DNA from: Neorhizobium alkalisoli
GTDB taxonomy: Bacteria; Pseudomonadota; Alphaproteobacteria; Rhizobiales; Rhizobiaceae
Length of the DNA stretch: 64,000 nt
Direction: 5' to 3'
NCBI RefSeq assembly: GCF_002968635.1
Contig: NZ_PVBN01000013.1
Coordinates: 109,731-173,730 of the forward strand
The notes under the pieces were generated by a model. The model made no database searches. It had not been told where the DNA came from and saw only the letters and a program-made list of their open reading frames with translations. Each line of letters opens with the position of its first letter. The stretch's first letter is position 1. This document shows, one piece after another, positions 9,594 to 18,402 of the stretch. A program made the position numbers and the translations under genes.

Positions 9594-9999
9594 GTTCGAT
9601 ACCAAGATCGCGATCGTGCTTCGCGATGACCTCGCCCCCTGGCAGGAGCTCAATGTGACCGCATTCCTGACGAGCGGCATCATCGCCCAGCATCCCGCGG
9701 TCATCGGCGAAGCATATCGGGATGCGGCAGGCCATGTCTACAATCCGATGAGCATTCAGCCGATCGTCGTGCTGGCGGCGGACCAGGAGACGCTTCGGAC
9801 CGCCCACCGCCGCGCGATCGAGCGCGAGGTGACGGCCTCTGCCTATATCGAGGAGATGTTTGCGACCGGCCACGATGCCGCCAACCGCGAAGTCTTCGCA
9901 AAATTCGCGCCGGATGATGCCAAGCTGGTCGGCCTGGCGCTGAGAGCGGAGAAAAAGATCGTCGACAAGATCATCAAGGGCGCGAAGATGCATCCCTGA
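9592..9999 (+). CDS. DUF2000 family protein
   Basis: A 135-residue protein matching the DUF2000 family in length and in features such as FDTKIAIVLRDDLAPWQELNVTAFL at the N-terminus. The fold resembles peptidyl-tRNA hydrolase PTH2, but no function is established. GGAG at about 9579-9582 gives ATG 9592 a good ribosome site. The gene is divergent from the AraC regulator, the two start codons sharing the bases CATG, which suggests control by that regulator. It converges on the DUF2891 gene, ending 8 bases before it. Confidence 0.8.
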   Translation: MFDTKIAIVLRDDLAPWQELNVTAFLTSGIIAQHPAVIGEAYRDAAGHVYNPMSIQPIVVLAADQETLRTAHRRAIEREVTASAYIEEMFATGHDAANREVFAKFAPDDAKLVGLALRAEKKIVDKIIKGAKMHP

Positions 10000-10007
10000 G
10001 CAAGCGA

Positions 10008-11012
10008 TTATGCTTCGAGCGCCAGCACGGCAAAGCTTGCTAGCCAATGTTCGCCCATATAATCGCCTTGGACATGGGCAAGCGCACTTGCCAGATGTTC
10101 CCTGGCCGCCCTTTCCATGATCGATCGGCGGGGATCGGTGCCCGGAAGCGCTTTTGCAAGCGAGCGCCAGCACCAGGCGCGGGAAAGGTTCAACCCGTCG
10201 AGATGGGCGATCTTGCCGTCCGAGCGATCCGAAACCGATGCCGGCGAGAAAAGCGTAGCAGGCTTCTCGATCCCGATTTCCGGTAGGAAGCGATCGAACC
10301 AACGCATGAACGCGTATTCCGGCATCAGCCGCCGCATGCATTCGGCCTCGATCAGGGCAGACGAGAGGAAGTCGTCGCCGGAAGGCTCGCCCCAGGCCGG
10401 GCAGGCTTCGTCTCCGCCGTACCATCGTATCGCCGTTTGATGAAGCAGCTTGCCGAGCGCGGCGTCACCGACGGTTTCGGCATAGTCGGCTGCAAGCCGC
10501 AGCGCGAAGGCGGTGTTGAAATGGGTGCCGACCCGGACCGGATAGGTGGCGATCGGCAGGAAGTCCGTGAAACGTCCGGCAAACACATCCGAGAGCGGTT
10601 TCAGGTTTGCGAACCAGCGGTGGTCGTCGAGCAAACACAATTCGGCGGAAAGCTTGAGCAGCCAGCCCCAGCCATAGGGTCTCTCGAATCCACGGGCGAG
10701 CGGAGCCGCCATGTAGGCGCACTCACCGGCGACCTTGTCCGGCACCAGCATCTCGTCAAACAATGCGCGGATGTTCTCGGCGGCCGCGACCTCCGGGAAC
10801 TTGCGCAGGATATAGGCCATCATCCAGTAGCCGTGGACGCAGGAATGCCAGTCGAGGCTGCCGTGGAAGATCGGGTGGAGCTGGCTGGGTGTCCTGGCGT
10901 CTTCGGGGCCTGCAAAGGCATTGGCCGGCTTGTTCGGATATTCCCGCCGCACATGCCCTAGCGCGATCGTCGCAAATTGCTGGGCGGTTTCGGCGGTCAG
11001 GGTTTGGGGCAT
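10008..11012 (-). CDS. DUF2891 family protein
   Basis: A 334-residue protein recognised as DUF2891 from its length and conserved segments such as HPIFHGSLDWHSCVHGYWMM, RPYGWGWLLKL and VRVGTHFNTAFAL. Repeated His and Trp residues in an alpha/alpha-toroid-like arrangement suggest a sugar- or glycan-processing fold, but the activity is unknown. It has no signal peptide and is probably cytoplasmic. ATG 11012 lies 4 bases after the rnd stop, so it is likely the second gene of an rnd operon. Confidence 0.8.
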   Translation of the reverse strand: MPQTLTAETAQQFATIALGHVRREYPNKPANAFAGPEDARTPSQLHPIFHGSLDWHSCVHGYWMMAYILRKFPEVAAAENIRALFDEMLVPDKVAGECAYMAAPLARGFERPYGWGWLLKLSAELCLLDDHRWFANLKPLSDVFAGRFTDFLPIATYPVRVGTHFNTAFALRLAADYAETVGDAALGKLLHQTAIRWYGGDEACPAWGEPSGDDFLSSALIEAECMRRLMPEYAFMRWFDRFLPEIGIEKPATLFSPASVSDRSDGKIAHLDGLNLSRAWCWRSLAKALPGTDPRRSIMERAAREHLASALAHVQGDYMGEHWLASFAVLALEA

Positions 11013-11016
11013 GGCT

Positions 11017-12162
11017 CTAGAACTCGACCGCCTCGACCTTCTTGTTGACGAAACGCAGGCCGACGCCGCCATCGATCAGTTTGAGGGCGGTTTCGCCGAA
11101 GAGTTCGCGCCGCCAGCCGTGAAGGGCGGCCACCTCCGCCTTGTCGCCTTCGGAAGCGATCTTCTCGAGATCGTCGGTATTGGCGATGATCTTGGCCGCC
11201 ACGCCTTCGCGATCCGAGATCAGCTTCAGCAGGACCTTGAGGAGCTCCACCGCCGCAGCCGTGCCTTCCGGCACATGCACATGCCTCGGTGCGTGCGGCA
11301 TTTCGGTCTTCGGCAGGGCGAGGGCGGCATTCACCGCTTCGATGATCGCGGCGCCCGAGGCCGAGCGCTCCCAACCTTTGGGGATCGTCCTCAGGCGTGA
11401 CATGGCTTCCGTGTCCTTCGGCTGCTGCTGGGCGATCTCATAGATCGCATCATCCTTCAAGACGCGCGAGCGCGGCACATTCCGGCTGCGCGCTTCGCGC
11501 TCGCGCCACGCGGCGACGAATTTGAGGACGGCAAGCTCCGCAGGCTTTCTCAGGCGGGATTTCAGCCGCAGCCACGCATCGTCGGGATGCAGGTCGTAGG
11601 TTTCCTTGGATTCGAGGACCGCCATCTCCTCGGTCAGCCACAATGCCCGCCCTTCGCGTTCCAGCTCTTCCTTCAGGAACAGATAGACATCGCGCAGATG
11701 GGTGACATCCGCGAGAGCGTATTCGAGTTGCTTTTCGGAAAGCGGGCGGCGGCTCCAGTCGGTGAAGCGCGAGGATTTGTCGATATGGACGCTCTTGATG
11801 CGGCTGACGAGCTGATCGTAGGAGACCGAGTCGCCGAAGCCGCAGACCATGGCCGCGACCTGCGTGTCGAAGATCGGATGTGGCACCAGATTGCCGAGAT
11901 GATAGATGATCTCGATGTCCTGCCGGGCGGCGTGAAATACCTTGGTGACCGCCGGGTTCGCCATAAGCTCGAAGAGGGGCTTGAGGTCCAGCCCCTTGGC
12001 GAGCGGATCTACCAGCACTTCGAGCGTCGGGCTCGCCATCTGGATCAGGCAGAGTTCCGGCCAGAAGGTCGTCTCCCTGAGGAACTCGGTATCGATGGTG
12101 ATGAAGTCCGATTGGGCCAGCTGGATACAGGCTTCTTCGAGTGCGGCGGTCGTTTGGATCAT
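11017..12162 (-). CDS. rnd: Ribonuclease D
   Basis: A 3'-to-5' exoribonuclease that trims tRNA precursors and other stable RNAs. The 381-residue product has the DEDDy exonuclease residues: DTEF near the start (first D and E), HAARQD (second D) and YALADVTHL (Tyr and final Asp). HRDC-type helical domains follow, the first around EREARSRNVPRSRVLKDDAI. ATG 12162 sits where family alignments begin; a GTG 12 bases upstream is possible. The DUF2891 gene follows with a 4-base gap. Confidence 0.95.
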   Translation of the reverse strand: MIQTTAALEEACIQLAQSDFITIDTEFLRETTFWPELCLIQMASPTLEVLVDPLAKGLDLKPLFELMANPAVTKVFHAARQDIEIIYHLGNLVPHPIFDTQVAAMVCGFGDSVSYDQLVSRIKSVHIDKSSRFTDWSRRPLSEKQLEYALADVTHLRDVYLFLKEELEREGRALWLTEEMAVLESKETYDLHPDDAWLRLKSRLRKPAELAVLKFVAAWREREARSRNVPRSRVLKDDAIYEIAQQQPKDTEAMSRLRTIPKGWERSASGAAIIEAVNAALALPKTEMPHAPRHVHVPEGTAAAVELLKVLLKLISDREGVAAKIIANTDDLEKIASEGDKAEVAALHGWRRELFGETALKLIDGGVGLRFVNKKVEAVEF

Positions 12163-12239
12163 CTTTTCATTCACATGAGGGTGGTCAGCTTTCCTTCTCC
12201 TTCCTGCCGCATATGTCAATACAGGAGAAGGCTTGAGCG

Positions 12240-13478
12240 TTACTCTCGCTCATCTTTGTCGGGTGGACCGGCAAGTTTGTTGAAATAGGCCGACGTTCTC
12301 AAGAGCGAGCGGAAGCGCCAGGTTCTCTGCGACGGCGGCACGGAAGGCCGTGCCTGCATGCGCCTCAGCGTGAAGATCATGAAGCCGATGAAGATGAACG
12401 AGGTATAGGCGAAGAAGGCCCGCGGCCCGTAATATTCGAGCAGCATGGAGGCCATCAGCGGCCCGACGGTTGCGCCTGCCGACCAGTAGAAGAGCAGGCC
12501 CGCCGAGACCAGGGCATGTTCGCCGTCCTTCGCATAGTCGTTGCCATGCGCCGAACAGAGCGAATAGAGCGGCATGGAGAAGGCGCCGAACAGGAAGACG
12601 CTGATGATGTTGGCCGTCTCGCTGGTGCCGGCGCCGAAGGAGAGATAAGCGCCGGTGATGATCGAGCCGATCGTCGTCCAGAGAATGACGCGCCGGCGGT
12701 CGAGTTTGTCGGAATAGATGCCGAGCGGATATTGCAGCACGACGCCGCCGATGATGCCGGCGCTCATGAAGGTGGCGATGGATGTGATGCTCATGCCGAT
12801 CGCTTCCGCATAGATCGGACCGATATTGCGGAAGGCGGCCATCGACAGGCCGACCGAAACGACGCCGACGACGGCGAGCGGCGAGATGCGCCAGACCGCC
12901 TTCAGGTCGAAGGCAACGGCTTCGGGCGGCGCGGGGCTCGATTTGTCCGCAAGCGAGATAGGCACGAGGGAAAGCGTCAACGTGATCGCGATGATGTTGA
13001 AGACCACGGAGCCGTCTATGCCGGCCGCCGGGATGATATATTGCGCGATCGTTACCGAACTGAGGTCGACGAGGCGGTAGATCGAGAGGGTTCGGGCCCG
13101 GTTGGCATTCGTAACCTTGGCGTTGATCCAGCTTTCGACCGTCGCGAAGAGGCTCGCCACCGCAATGCCGATCACGAAGCGCATCACGAACCAGAATGCG
13201 GGGTCGATGATCATCGACACGCTGAGGGAAGCGGATGCGGCGATCGCCGCCATGGCCGCGAAGGTACGGATATGGCCGATGGCGCGCAGGAGGCGGCTGA
13301 CATAGATGCAGCCGACCGCGAAACCCACGCTGTAGCCCGCGCCGATCATGCCGATGATGGAGGGAGAAAAGCCCTCGGCGGAACCGCGTAGCGCGATATA
13401 CGTGCCCTGCAGCCCGTTGCCGCCGATCAGGATGCCTGCGGTGACGAGAAGGGGGATCAGCGGACGGATGTGGCTCAT
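12240..13478 (-). CDS. MFS transporter, YcaD-like
   Basis: An inner-membrane major facilitator protein of about 412 residues with some 12 hydrophobic segments. Between helices 2 and 3 lies an MFS loop resembling RLLRAIGHIRTF, and a central linker (SLADKSSPAPPEAVAF) splits the two halves. The C-terminus is Arg/Lys-rich and cytoplasmic. Sequence style resembles the YcaD/MFS-1 carriers common in rhizobia, whose substrates are undefined. ATG 13478 is preferred to the in-frame codon 21 bases upstream because the first helix follows it directly. It is monocistronic, ending 77 bases before rnd. Confidence 0.82.
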   Translation of the reverse strand: MSHIRPLIPLLVTAGILIGGNGLQGTYIALRGSAEGFSPSIIGMIGAGYSVGFAVGCIYVSRLLRAIGHIRTFAAMAAIAASASLSVSMIIDPAFWFVMRFVIGIAVASLFATVESWINAKVTNANRARTLSIYRLVDLSSVTIAQYIIPAAGIDGSVVFNIIAITLTLSLVPISLADKSSPAPPEAVAFDLKAVWRISPLAVVGVVSVGLSMAAFRNIGPIYAEAIGMSITSIATFMSAGIIGGVVLQYPLGIYSDKLDRRRVILWTTIGSIITGAYLSFGAGTSETANIISVFLFGAFSMPLYSLCSAHGNDYAKDGEHALVSAGLLFYWSAGATVGPLMASMLLEYYGPRAFFAYTSFIFIGFMIFTLRRMQARPSVPPSQRTWRFRSLLRTSAYFNKLAGPPDKDERE

Positions 13479-13646
13479 GGAGGCTTTCGCGGAAGGCACT
13501 GCTTGATCGCGCCGTAACGCGGTCCGAACGAGTCATAGACGAATGACATCACTTTTGTCTTCGGAAATCCTGCATGTCGGCGTCGATCCCTGTTGGCTTG
13601 GCGACAACCGCTGCGTTAATGCGGAGGGAAGAGCGGAGGTCAGCCC

Positions 13647-14177
13647 ATGAGTCCCATTCTAGTCGTCATCTTCCTTGCCGCAGCAGCAGCCCGAATCGCC
13701 AGTGTCCTGGTGTCGAAGCGGCACGAAAAGAAAATGCGGGCGGAGGGAGCGGTCGAACACGGAGCCCTGAATACCAAGCTACTCGCACTCGCCCATATGG
13801 CCTTTTATTTCGCGGCGTTCGCAGAAGGATGGGTGAGGGGCGCCGAGTTCGACGCCGTTTCCATGACCGGTCTGGTCGCCTTCGTGGCATCGATGCTGAT
13901 GCTTGCCTGGATCGTCAGGCTTCTCGGGGCCGTGTGGACCGTCAAGATCATGATCGCCCCGAACCATCCGGTGAGCAGGCATGCGCTGTTCCGAACCGTC
14001 CGCCATCCCAACTATTTCCTGAACATACTGCCGGAACTCTTTGGCTATGCCTTGATCTTCCATGCCTATTTCACCCTCGCCATCGGGTTGCCAGTCTATC
14101 TCGTCATCCTGGCCGTCCGGATCGTGCAGGAGGAAAGGGCGATGCGGGATCTGTTTCAGGCGGCGGCACGGCACTGA
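13647..14177 (+). CDS. Isoprenylcysteine carboxyl methyltransferase family membrane protein
   Basis: A 176-residue integral membrane protein with about four to five hydrophobic segments and the ICMT-family signature FRTVRHPNYFLNILPELFGYAL, followed by RIVQEERAM. Bacterial members are SAM-binding membrane methyltransferases with unproved acceptors. GGAGG at about 13635-13639 gives a strong ribosome site for ATG 13647. The gene stands alone between the divergent MFS gene and aspS. Confidence 0.82.
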   Translation: MSPILVVIFLAAAAARIASVLVSKRHEKKMRAEGAVEHGALNTKLLALAHMAFYFAAFAEGWVRGAEFDAVSMTGLVAFVASMLMLAWIVRLLGAVWTVKIMIAPNHPVSRHALFRTVRHPNYFLNILPELFGYALIFHAYFTLAIGLPVYLVILAVRIVQEERAMRDLFQAAARH

Positions 14178-14337
14178 GCAGGCTGCCCATCTGTTGCTCT
14201 CGTTTTTGCCCGGAAATCGGTTCTGCCTTGACAAAGCAGGCCCATCATGCGCTTTTCCCGCCGATTTTCCTTAAAGCCGGCTGGCCGTGCTTCGCACGCC
14301 GATTGCCGCAAAACGCACCAGTCCAGGATACTTGAAA

Positions 14338-16128
14338 ATGCACCGTTACCGCAGCCACACCTGTGCCGCCCTTCGGAAGTCCGATGTCGGTTCCACCGTC
14401 CGCCTGTCCGGCTGGGTGCATCGCGTGCGAGATCATGGCGGCGTGTTGTTCATCGATCTGCGCGACCACTACGGCATGACCCAGGTGGTTGCAGATCCCG
14501 ACAGCCCGGCCTTCAAGGTCGCCGAAACCGTACGTGGCGAATGGGTGATCCGCATCGACGGCCTCGTCAAGGCGCGCTCGGATGACACCGTCAACAAGGG
14601 CATGGCGACCGGCGAGATCGAACTTTACGCCCAGGAGATCGAAGTGCTTGCCGCCGCCAAGGAGCTGCCGCTGCCGGTCTTCGGCGAACCGGAATATCCG
14701 GAAGACGTGCGCCTGAAGTACCGCTTCATCGACCTGCGCCGCGAAACGCTGCACAAGAACATCGTCAAGCGTACCCAGATCATCGCCGACATCCGCAACC
14801 GGATGAATTCGGCAGGCTTTGGCGAGTACACGACACCGATTCTGACGGCTTCTTCGCCGGAAGGCGCACGCGACTTCCTCGTACCCAGCCGCATCCATCC
14901 CGGCACCTTCTTCGCGCTGCCGCAGGCGCCGCAGCAGTACAAGCAGCTGCTGATGGTCGCCGGTTTCGACCGGTACTTCCAGATCGCCCCCTGCTTCCGC
15001 GACGAAGACCCGCGCGCCGACCGCCTGCCGGGCGAGTTCTACCAGCTCGACCTGGAAATGAGCTTCGTCACCCAGGAGGATGTCTGGGATACGATGGCGC
15101 CGATCATGACCTCGGTGTTCGAGCAGTTCGCCGAAGGAAAGCCGGTCACCAAGGAATGGCCGCGCATTCCCTATGACGTTGCGATCCGCAAATACGGTTC
15201 CGACAAGCCGGACCTGCGCAACCCGATCGAGATGCAGGCTGTCACAGACCATTTCGCCGGCTCCGGCTTTAAGGTCTTCGCCGGCATGATCGCCTCGAAC
15301 CCGAAGGTCGAAGTCTGGGCGATCCCGGCCAAGACCGGCGGTTCGCGCGCTTTCTGCGACCGCATGAACGCCTGGGCCCAGTCGCTCGGCCAGCCTGGTC
15401 TCGGCTACATCTTCTGGAAGGAAGAGGACGGCAAGATCGGCGGCTCCGGCCCGCTTGCCAAGAACATCGGCGAAGAGCGCACCGAAGCGATCCGCACCCA
15501 GCTTGGCCTCGATGCGGGCGATGCCTGCTTCTTCGTCGCCGGCGAACCGGCGAAGTTCTACAAGTTCGCGGGCGAAGCCCGCACCAAGGCCGGCGAGGAT
15601 CTGAACCTCGTCGATCGCGACCGGTTCGAGCTGTGCTGGATCATCGACTTCCCGTTCTACGAATGGAGCGACGAGGACAAGAAGATCGACTTCGCGCACA
15701 ATCCGTTCTCGATGCCGCAGGGCGGTCTTGAGGCGCTGCAGACGAAGGATCCGCTGTCGCTCAAGGCCTATCAGTACGACGCCGTCTGCAACGGCTTCGA
15801 AATCGCCTCGGGCTCGATCCGTAACCAGTCACCGGAAGCCATGGTCAAGGCTTTCGAGCTGGTGGGCCTCAGCCAGACGGATGTCGAAGAGCGCTTCGGC
15901 GGCATGTATCGGGCATTCCAGTATGGCGCCCCTCCGCATGGCGGCTGCGCATTCGGCATCGACCGTATCGTCATGCTGCTGCTCGGCGCCAAGAACCTGC
16001 GCGAAATCACGCTGTTCCCGATGAACCAGCAGGCTCAGGACCTGCTGATGAACGCACCGTCGCCGGCGACCCCGAAGCAGCTCATGGAGCTTTCGCTGCG
16101 CGTCATGCCGCAAGCGAAGAAGGACTGA
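14338..16128 (+). CDS. aspS: Aspartyl-tRNA synthetase
   Basis: Charges tRNA with aspartate. At 596 residues this is the bacterial-length enzyme: N-terminal OB-fold anticodon-binding domain (TVRLSGWVHRVRDHGGVLFIDLRD), class II core with motif 2 (FRDEDPRADRLPGEFYQLDLEMSF), the bacterial GAD insertion, and motif 3 (GGCAFGIDRIVMLLLG). Many alphaproteobacteria use a non-discriminating AspRS that also charges tRNA-Asn; whether this one does depends on gatCAB and asnS elsewhere. ATG 14338 starts the conserved MHRYRSHTC N-terminus; the frame is open further upstream without similarity. Confidence 0.97.
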   Translation: MHRYRSHTCAALRKSDVGSTVRLSGWVHRVRDHGGVLFIDLRDHYGMTQVVADPDSPAFKVAETVRGEWVIRIDGLVKARSDDTVNKGMATGEIELYAQEIEVLAAAKELPLPVFGEPEYPEDVRLKYRFIDLRRETLHKNIVKRTQIIADIRNRMNSAGFGEYTTPILTASSPEGARDFLVPSRIHPGTFFALPQAPQQYKQLLMVAGFDRYFQIAPCFRDEDPRADRLPGEFYQLDLEMSFVTQEDVWDTMAPIMTSVFEQFAEGKPVTKEWPRIPYDVAIRKYGSDKPDLRNPIEMQAVTDHFAGSGFKVFAGMIASNPKVEVWAIPAKTGGSRAFCDRMNAWAQSLGQPGLGYIFWKEEDGKIGGSGPLAKNIGEERTEAIRTQLGLDAGDACFFVAGEPAKFYKFAGEARTKAGEDLNLVDRDRFELCWIIDFPFYEWSDEDKKIDFAHNPFSMPQGGLEALQTKDPLSLKAYQYDAVCNGFEIASGSIRNQSPEAMVKAFELVGLSQTDVEERFGGMYRAFQYGAPPHGGCAFGIDRIVMLLLGAKNLREITLFPMNQQAQDLLMNAPSPATPKQLMELSLRVMPQAKKD

Positions 16129-16153
16129 GCGCCTCAACGCGTTGGAATAGAGA

Positions 16154-16180
16154 AAAGCCCGGTGATGAGCCGGGCTTTTT
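16154..16180 (+). terminator. Terminator between aspS and the convergent hydrolase gene
   Basis: The inverted repeat AAGCCCGG / CCGGGCTT is followed by five T on the plus strand and a T-run on the minus strand, so it probably ends both aspS and the opposing gene. Confidence 0.85.
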
Positions 16181-16202
16181 GATTCATACCGCCCTGCATC
16201 CG

Positions 16203-17348
16203 CTAGAAAGAGGCGCTGACAGCCTTTTTCAGGTCGAGCGTGAACTGGCCCCACATGCCTTCGAGCGTGGTATTGGTAAGCCCAACGGCGGTGACATTCC
16301 TGACCGGATCGATGAACCAGTGGTGGCCATAGACGCCGCCCCATTGCAGGCTGCCGGGTGAAACCGGAAGGCCTGCGGCTTGAGGGTCGAGGATGACCGC
16401 CCAGCCGAAGCCGAAACCGAAGCCCGGCCGCGTCGGTTCGAGCAACGCGCCGACCTGGTTGGTCGTCATCTCCTTCACGGTCTTTTCGGAAAGCAGCGGC
16501 GCGCCGCCCTTGCGGATCGTCTCCAATATGGTGAGCACGTCGGCGACGGTGCCCGCCATGCCGCCGCCACCGGAATGGAAAGAGTCGAGGTTGAAGATGC
16601 GGTCAGGCGCAAAGGTCACGAATCCGTCCAGCGCCCATACCTTTTCAGTCTCGCCCATGCGCTTCGGCTCGGGCGTGCCGTCGACATAGGCGGCAGCCAG
16701 CCGGTCTCTATCGACGACAGTGAACGCCGTATCGGAGAGACCGAGCGGCTGCATCACGAGTTCCTGGACCACGTCGCCCAGTCGTTTGCCTGTCTCCTTC
16801 TCGATGACCCCGCCGAGGACGTCCATCGAGACGGAGTATTGCCAGCCGGTACCGGGTTCGAAGAGCAGGGGCGCGCTCGCGATACGGCGCAGGTTTTCGG
16901 CAAGCGACAGCCCCGGCTGATCGACGCCGTCGGATACTCCGGCGCGCACATAAGGGCCGTTCTCCGCTGCGAAACAATAGCTGAGGCCGGACGTGTGGGT
17001 CAGCAGATGGCGGATGAGGATGACCGGCTCGCGGCCGTCTTCGAGGCGGGGGCGAAAATCCGGCAGCCACGTCGTCACGGGGTCGTCCAGTCCGATTCGG
17101 CCCTGTTCCACAAGCCGCATGGCGGCGATCGTCACGATCGGCTTGGTGATGGAGGCGAGCCGGAAGATCGTGTCCTCCTTGACCGGAATGCCGGCCTCGC
17201 GGTCGGCAAGGCCCGCGGCGCGCCGATAGACGATCTCGCCGTCCTTTGCGACGAGGACGACGGTTCCGACCAGCCGCTTCGAGGTCAGCGCGGTGTCGAT
17301 CACTTCATCGATGGCGGCGTGGCGTGTCTCGGAAAAGGAAAGATTCAT
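16203..17348 (-). CDS. Class C beta-lactamase-fold serine hydrolase (esterase or DD-peptidase type)
   Basis: A penicillin-recognising serine hydrolase of 381 residues without a signal peptide, so probably cytoplasmic, which argues against a true beta-lactamase. The catalytic Ser-Lys pair is SITK at 66-69 and the Tyr motif is YSV at 171-173. The usual KTG is replaced by a WGG...HHW region near residues 340-350, as in EstB-type esterases. It is the last gene of a minus-strand operon, 36 bases after an LpxL-type acyltransferase that follows a P450. An esterase acting on a lipid or secondary metabolite fits that context but is inferred. Confidence 0.85.
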   Translation of the reverse strand: MNLSFSETRHAAIDEVIDTALTSKRLVGTVVLVAKDGEIVYRRAAGLADREAGIPVKEDTIFRLASITKPIVTIAAMRLVEQGRIGLDDPVTTWLPDFRPRLEDGREPVILIRHLLTHTSGLSYCFAAENGPYVRAGVSDGVDQPGLSLAENLRRIASAPLLFEPGTGWQYSVSMDVLGGVIEKETGKRLGDVVQELVMQPLGLSDTAFTVVDRDRLAAAYVDGTPEPKRMGETEKVWALDGFVTFAPDRIFNLDSFHSGGGGMAGTVADVLTILETIRKGGAPLLSEKTVKEMTTNQVGALLEPTRPGFGFGFGWAVILDPQAAGLPVSPGSLQWGGVYGHHWFIDPVRNVTAVGLTNTTLEGMWGQFTLDLKKAVSASF

Positions 17349-17384
17349 GACGGAAACCCTTTTGCTGGCAGCAGAAGTTAAGGA

Positions 17385-18389
17385 TCATGCATCAGTTAAG
17401 GCGTTGTCGAGGAAATACCACTGATCGAGATGCGCGCGGATGACAGGCTCGATGGCGTCGTTGAGCAGCGTCACGTCGTCCAACAGGCGCGATCCGGGCT
17501 TGTCTTCCGCCGGCAACGTGATCGGCGGCAGGAAATGCGCTTCGAAACGGAAACCTTCGGTGCGGATGTTGTACCAGGGGCAGATCCTTGCACCCGACAG
17601 CCTTGCCAACCGGATCGCAACGGCCAGATTGCCTTCCAGATGCGGCTTGCGGCCGAAGAACGGCCCGCGGATTTTTCCGGAAACGCCTTCGTCGCAGAAC
17701 ATCGAGATGACGCCGCCCTCCTTGAGCACCTTGACCGCCGGCCTTATGCCCTGAACGCCGGGCGGCAGGAAGTTCAGGCCGCCCTTGCGCCTCACGCGCT
17801 CCGAAATCCAGGCCTTCGCCCGGCCTTTTGGAGGGATGTAGTTCGCATAGGGTCGGATGCCTTCGCTGTGCAGGATCGTCGGCCCGATCTCCCAATTGCC
17901 CAAATGCATCCCGACAATGATCGTGGGGCCGGCGCGGACGGAATCGACAAGCCGGTGGAAATCGTGAAGCTTGATCCGGTCCGGATGACGAAGAAGTCGG
18001 TTGATCACCGAAAACTCCGTCATGATCCTGCCCTGGGCTTCCTGATTCCGGCGCAGGATGGCTTCCCGTTCCGCTTCGCTTTTTTCCGGCAGGAGGCGCG
18101 CAAGGGTCGCGCGGCCCCGCTTGACTGCGACCTGGTGGAACCTTGGGATCGCAAAAGGTCCGAGCCATCGGCCGAAATTCGAGCATGCGTCCATCGTGAG
18201 CAGCTTCAGCCCGAAATGCACCAGAAGATCGAGTGCATTGCCAAGGTTGTCGTCGATCCAATAGCGACGAAACTTCCTGCGCTCGTCTGCGGTTGCGAAA
18301 AGGTCGGAGAGAGGTGGAGCCTGCTCCGCGGTGAACCGCCACGCCTTGCGCTTTCTGGCCGATGTTTCAGGGGCATCGCGGTGGTTCAT
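17385..18389 (-). CDS. LpxL/HtrB-family lipid acyltransferase
   Basis: A 334-residue lysophospholipid/lipid A acyltransferase-family protein. The catalytic HX4E motif is present as HLGNWE (His162, Glu167), with the family stretch VISMFCDEGVSGKIRGPFFGRKPHL downstream. The N-terminal membrane anchor seen in E. coli LpxL is weak here, with only a short hydrophobic stretch at about 50-65. It lies between a P450 gene (13-base gap) and a serine hydrolase gene (36 bases), rather than with lpx genes, so the acceptor may be a lipid other than lipid A, such as an ornithine lipid or a P450 product. That reading is an inference from context. Confidence 0.85.
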   Translation of the reverse strand: MNHRDAPETSARKRKAWRFTAEQAPPLSDLFATADERRKFRRYWIDDNLGNALDLLVHFGLKLLTMDACSNFGRWLGPFAIPRFHQVAVKRGRATLARLLPEKSEAEREAILRRNQEAQGRIMTEFSVINRLLRHPDRIKLHDFHRLVDSVRAGPTIIVGMHLGNWEIGPTILHSEGIRPYANYIPPKGRAKAWISERVRRKGGLNFLPPGVQGIRPAVKVLKEGGVISMFCDEGVSGKIRGPFFGRKPHLEGNLAVAIRLARLSGARICPWYNIRTEGFRFEAHFLPPITLPAEDKPGSRLLDDVTLLNDAIEPVIRAHLDQWYFLDNALTDA

Positions 18390-18402
18390 GCTTCGACCCT
18401 TT

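Noticed and set aside
14245..15699. 484-codon minus-strand frame
   Set aside because: Shadow of aspS, which has every class II synthetase motif on the other strand.
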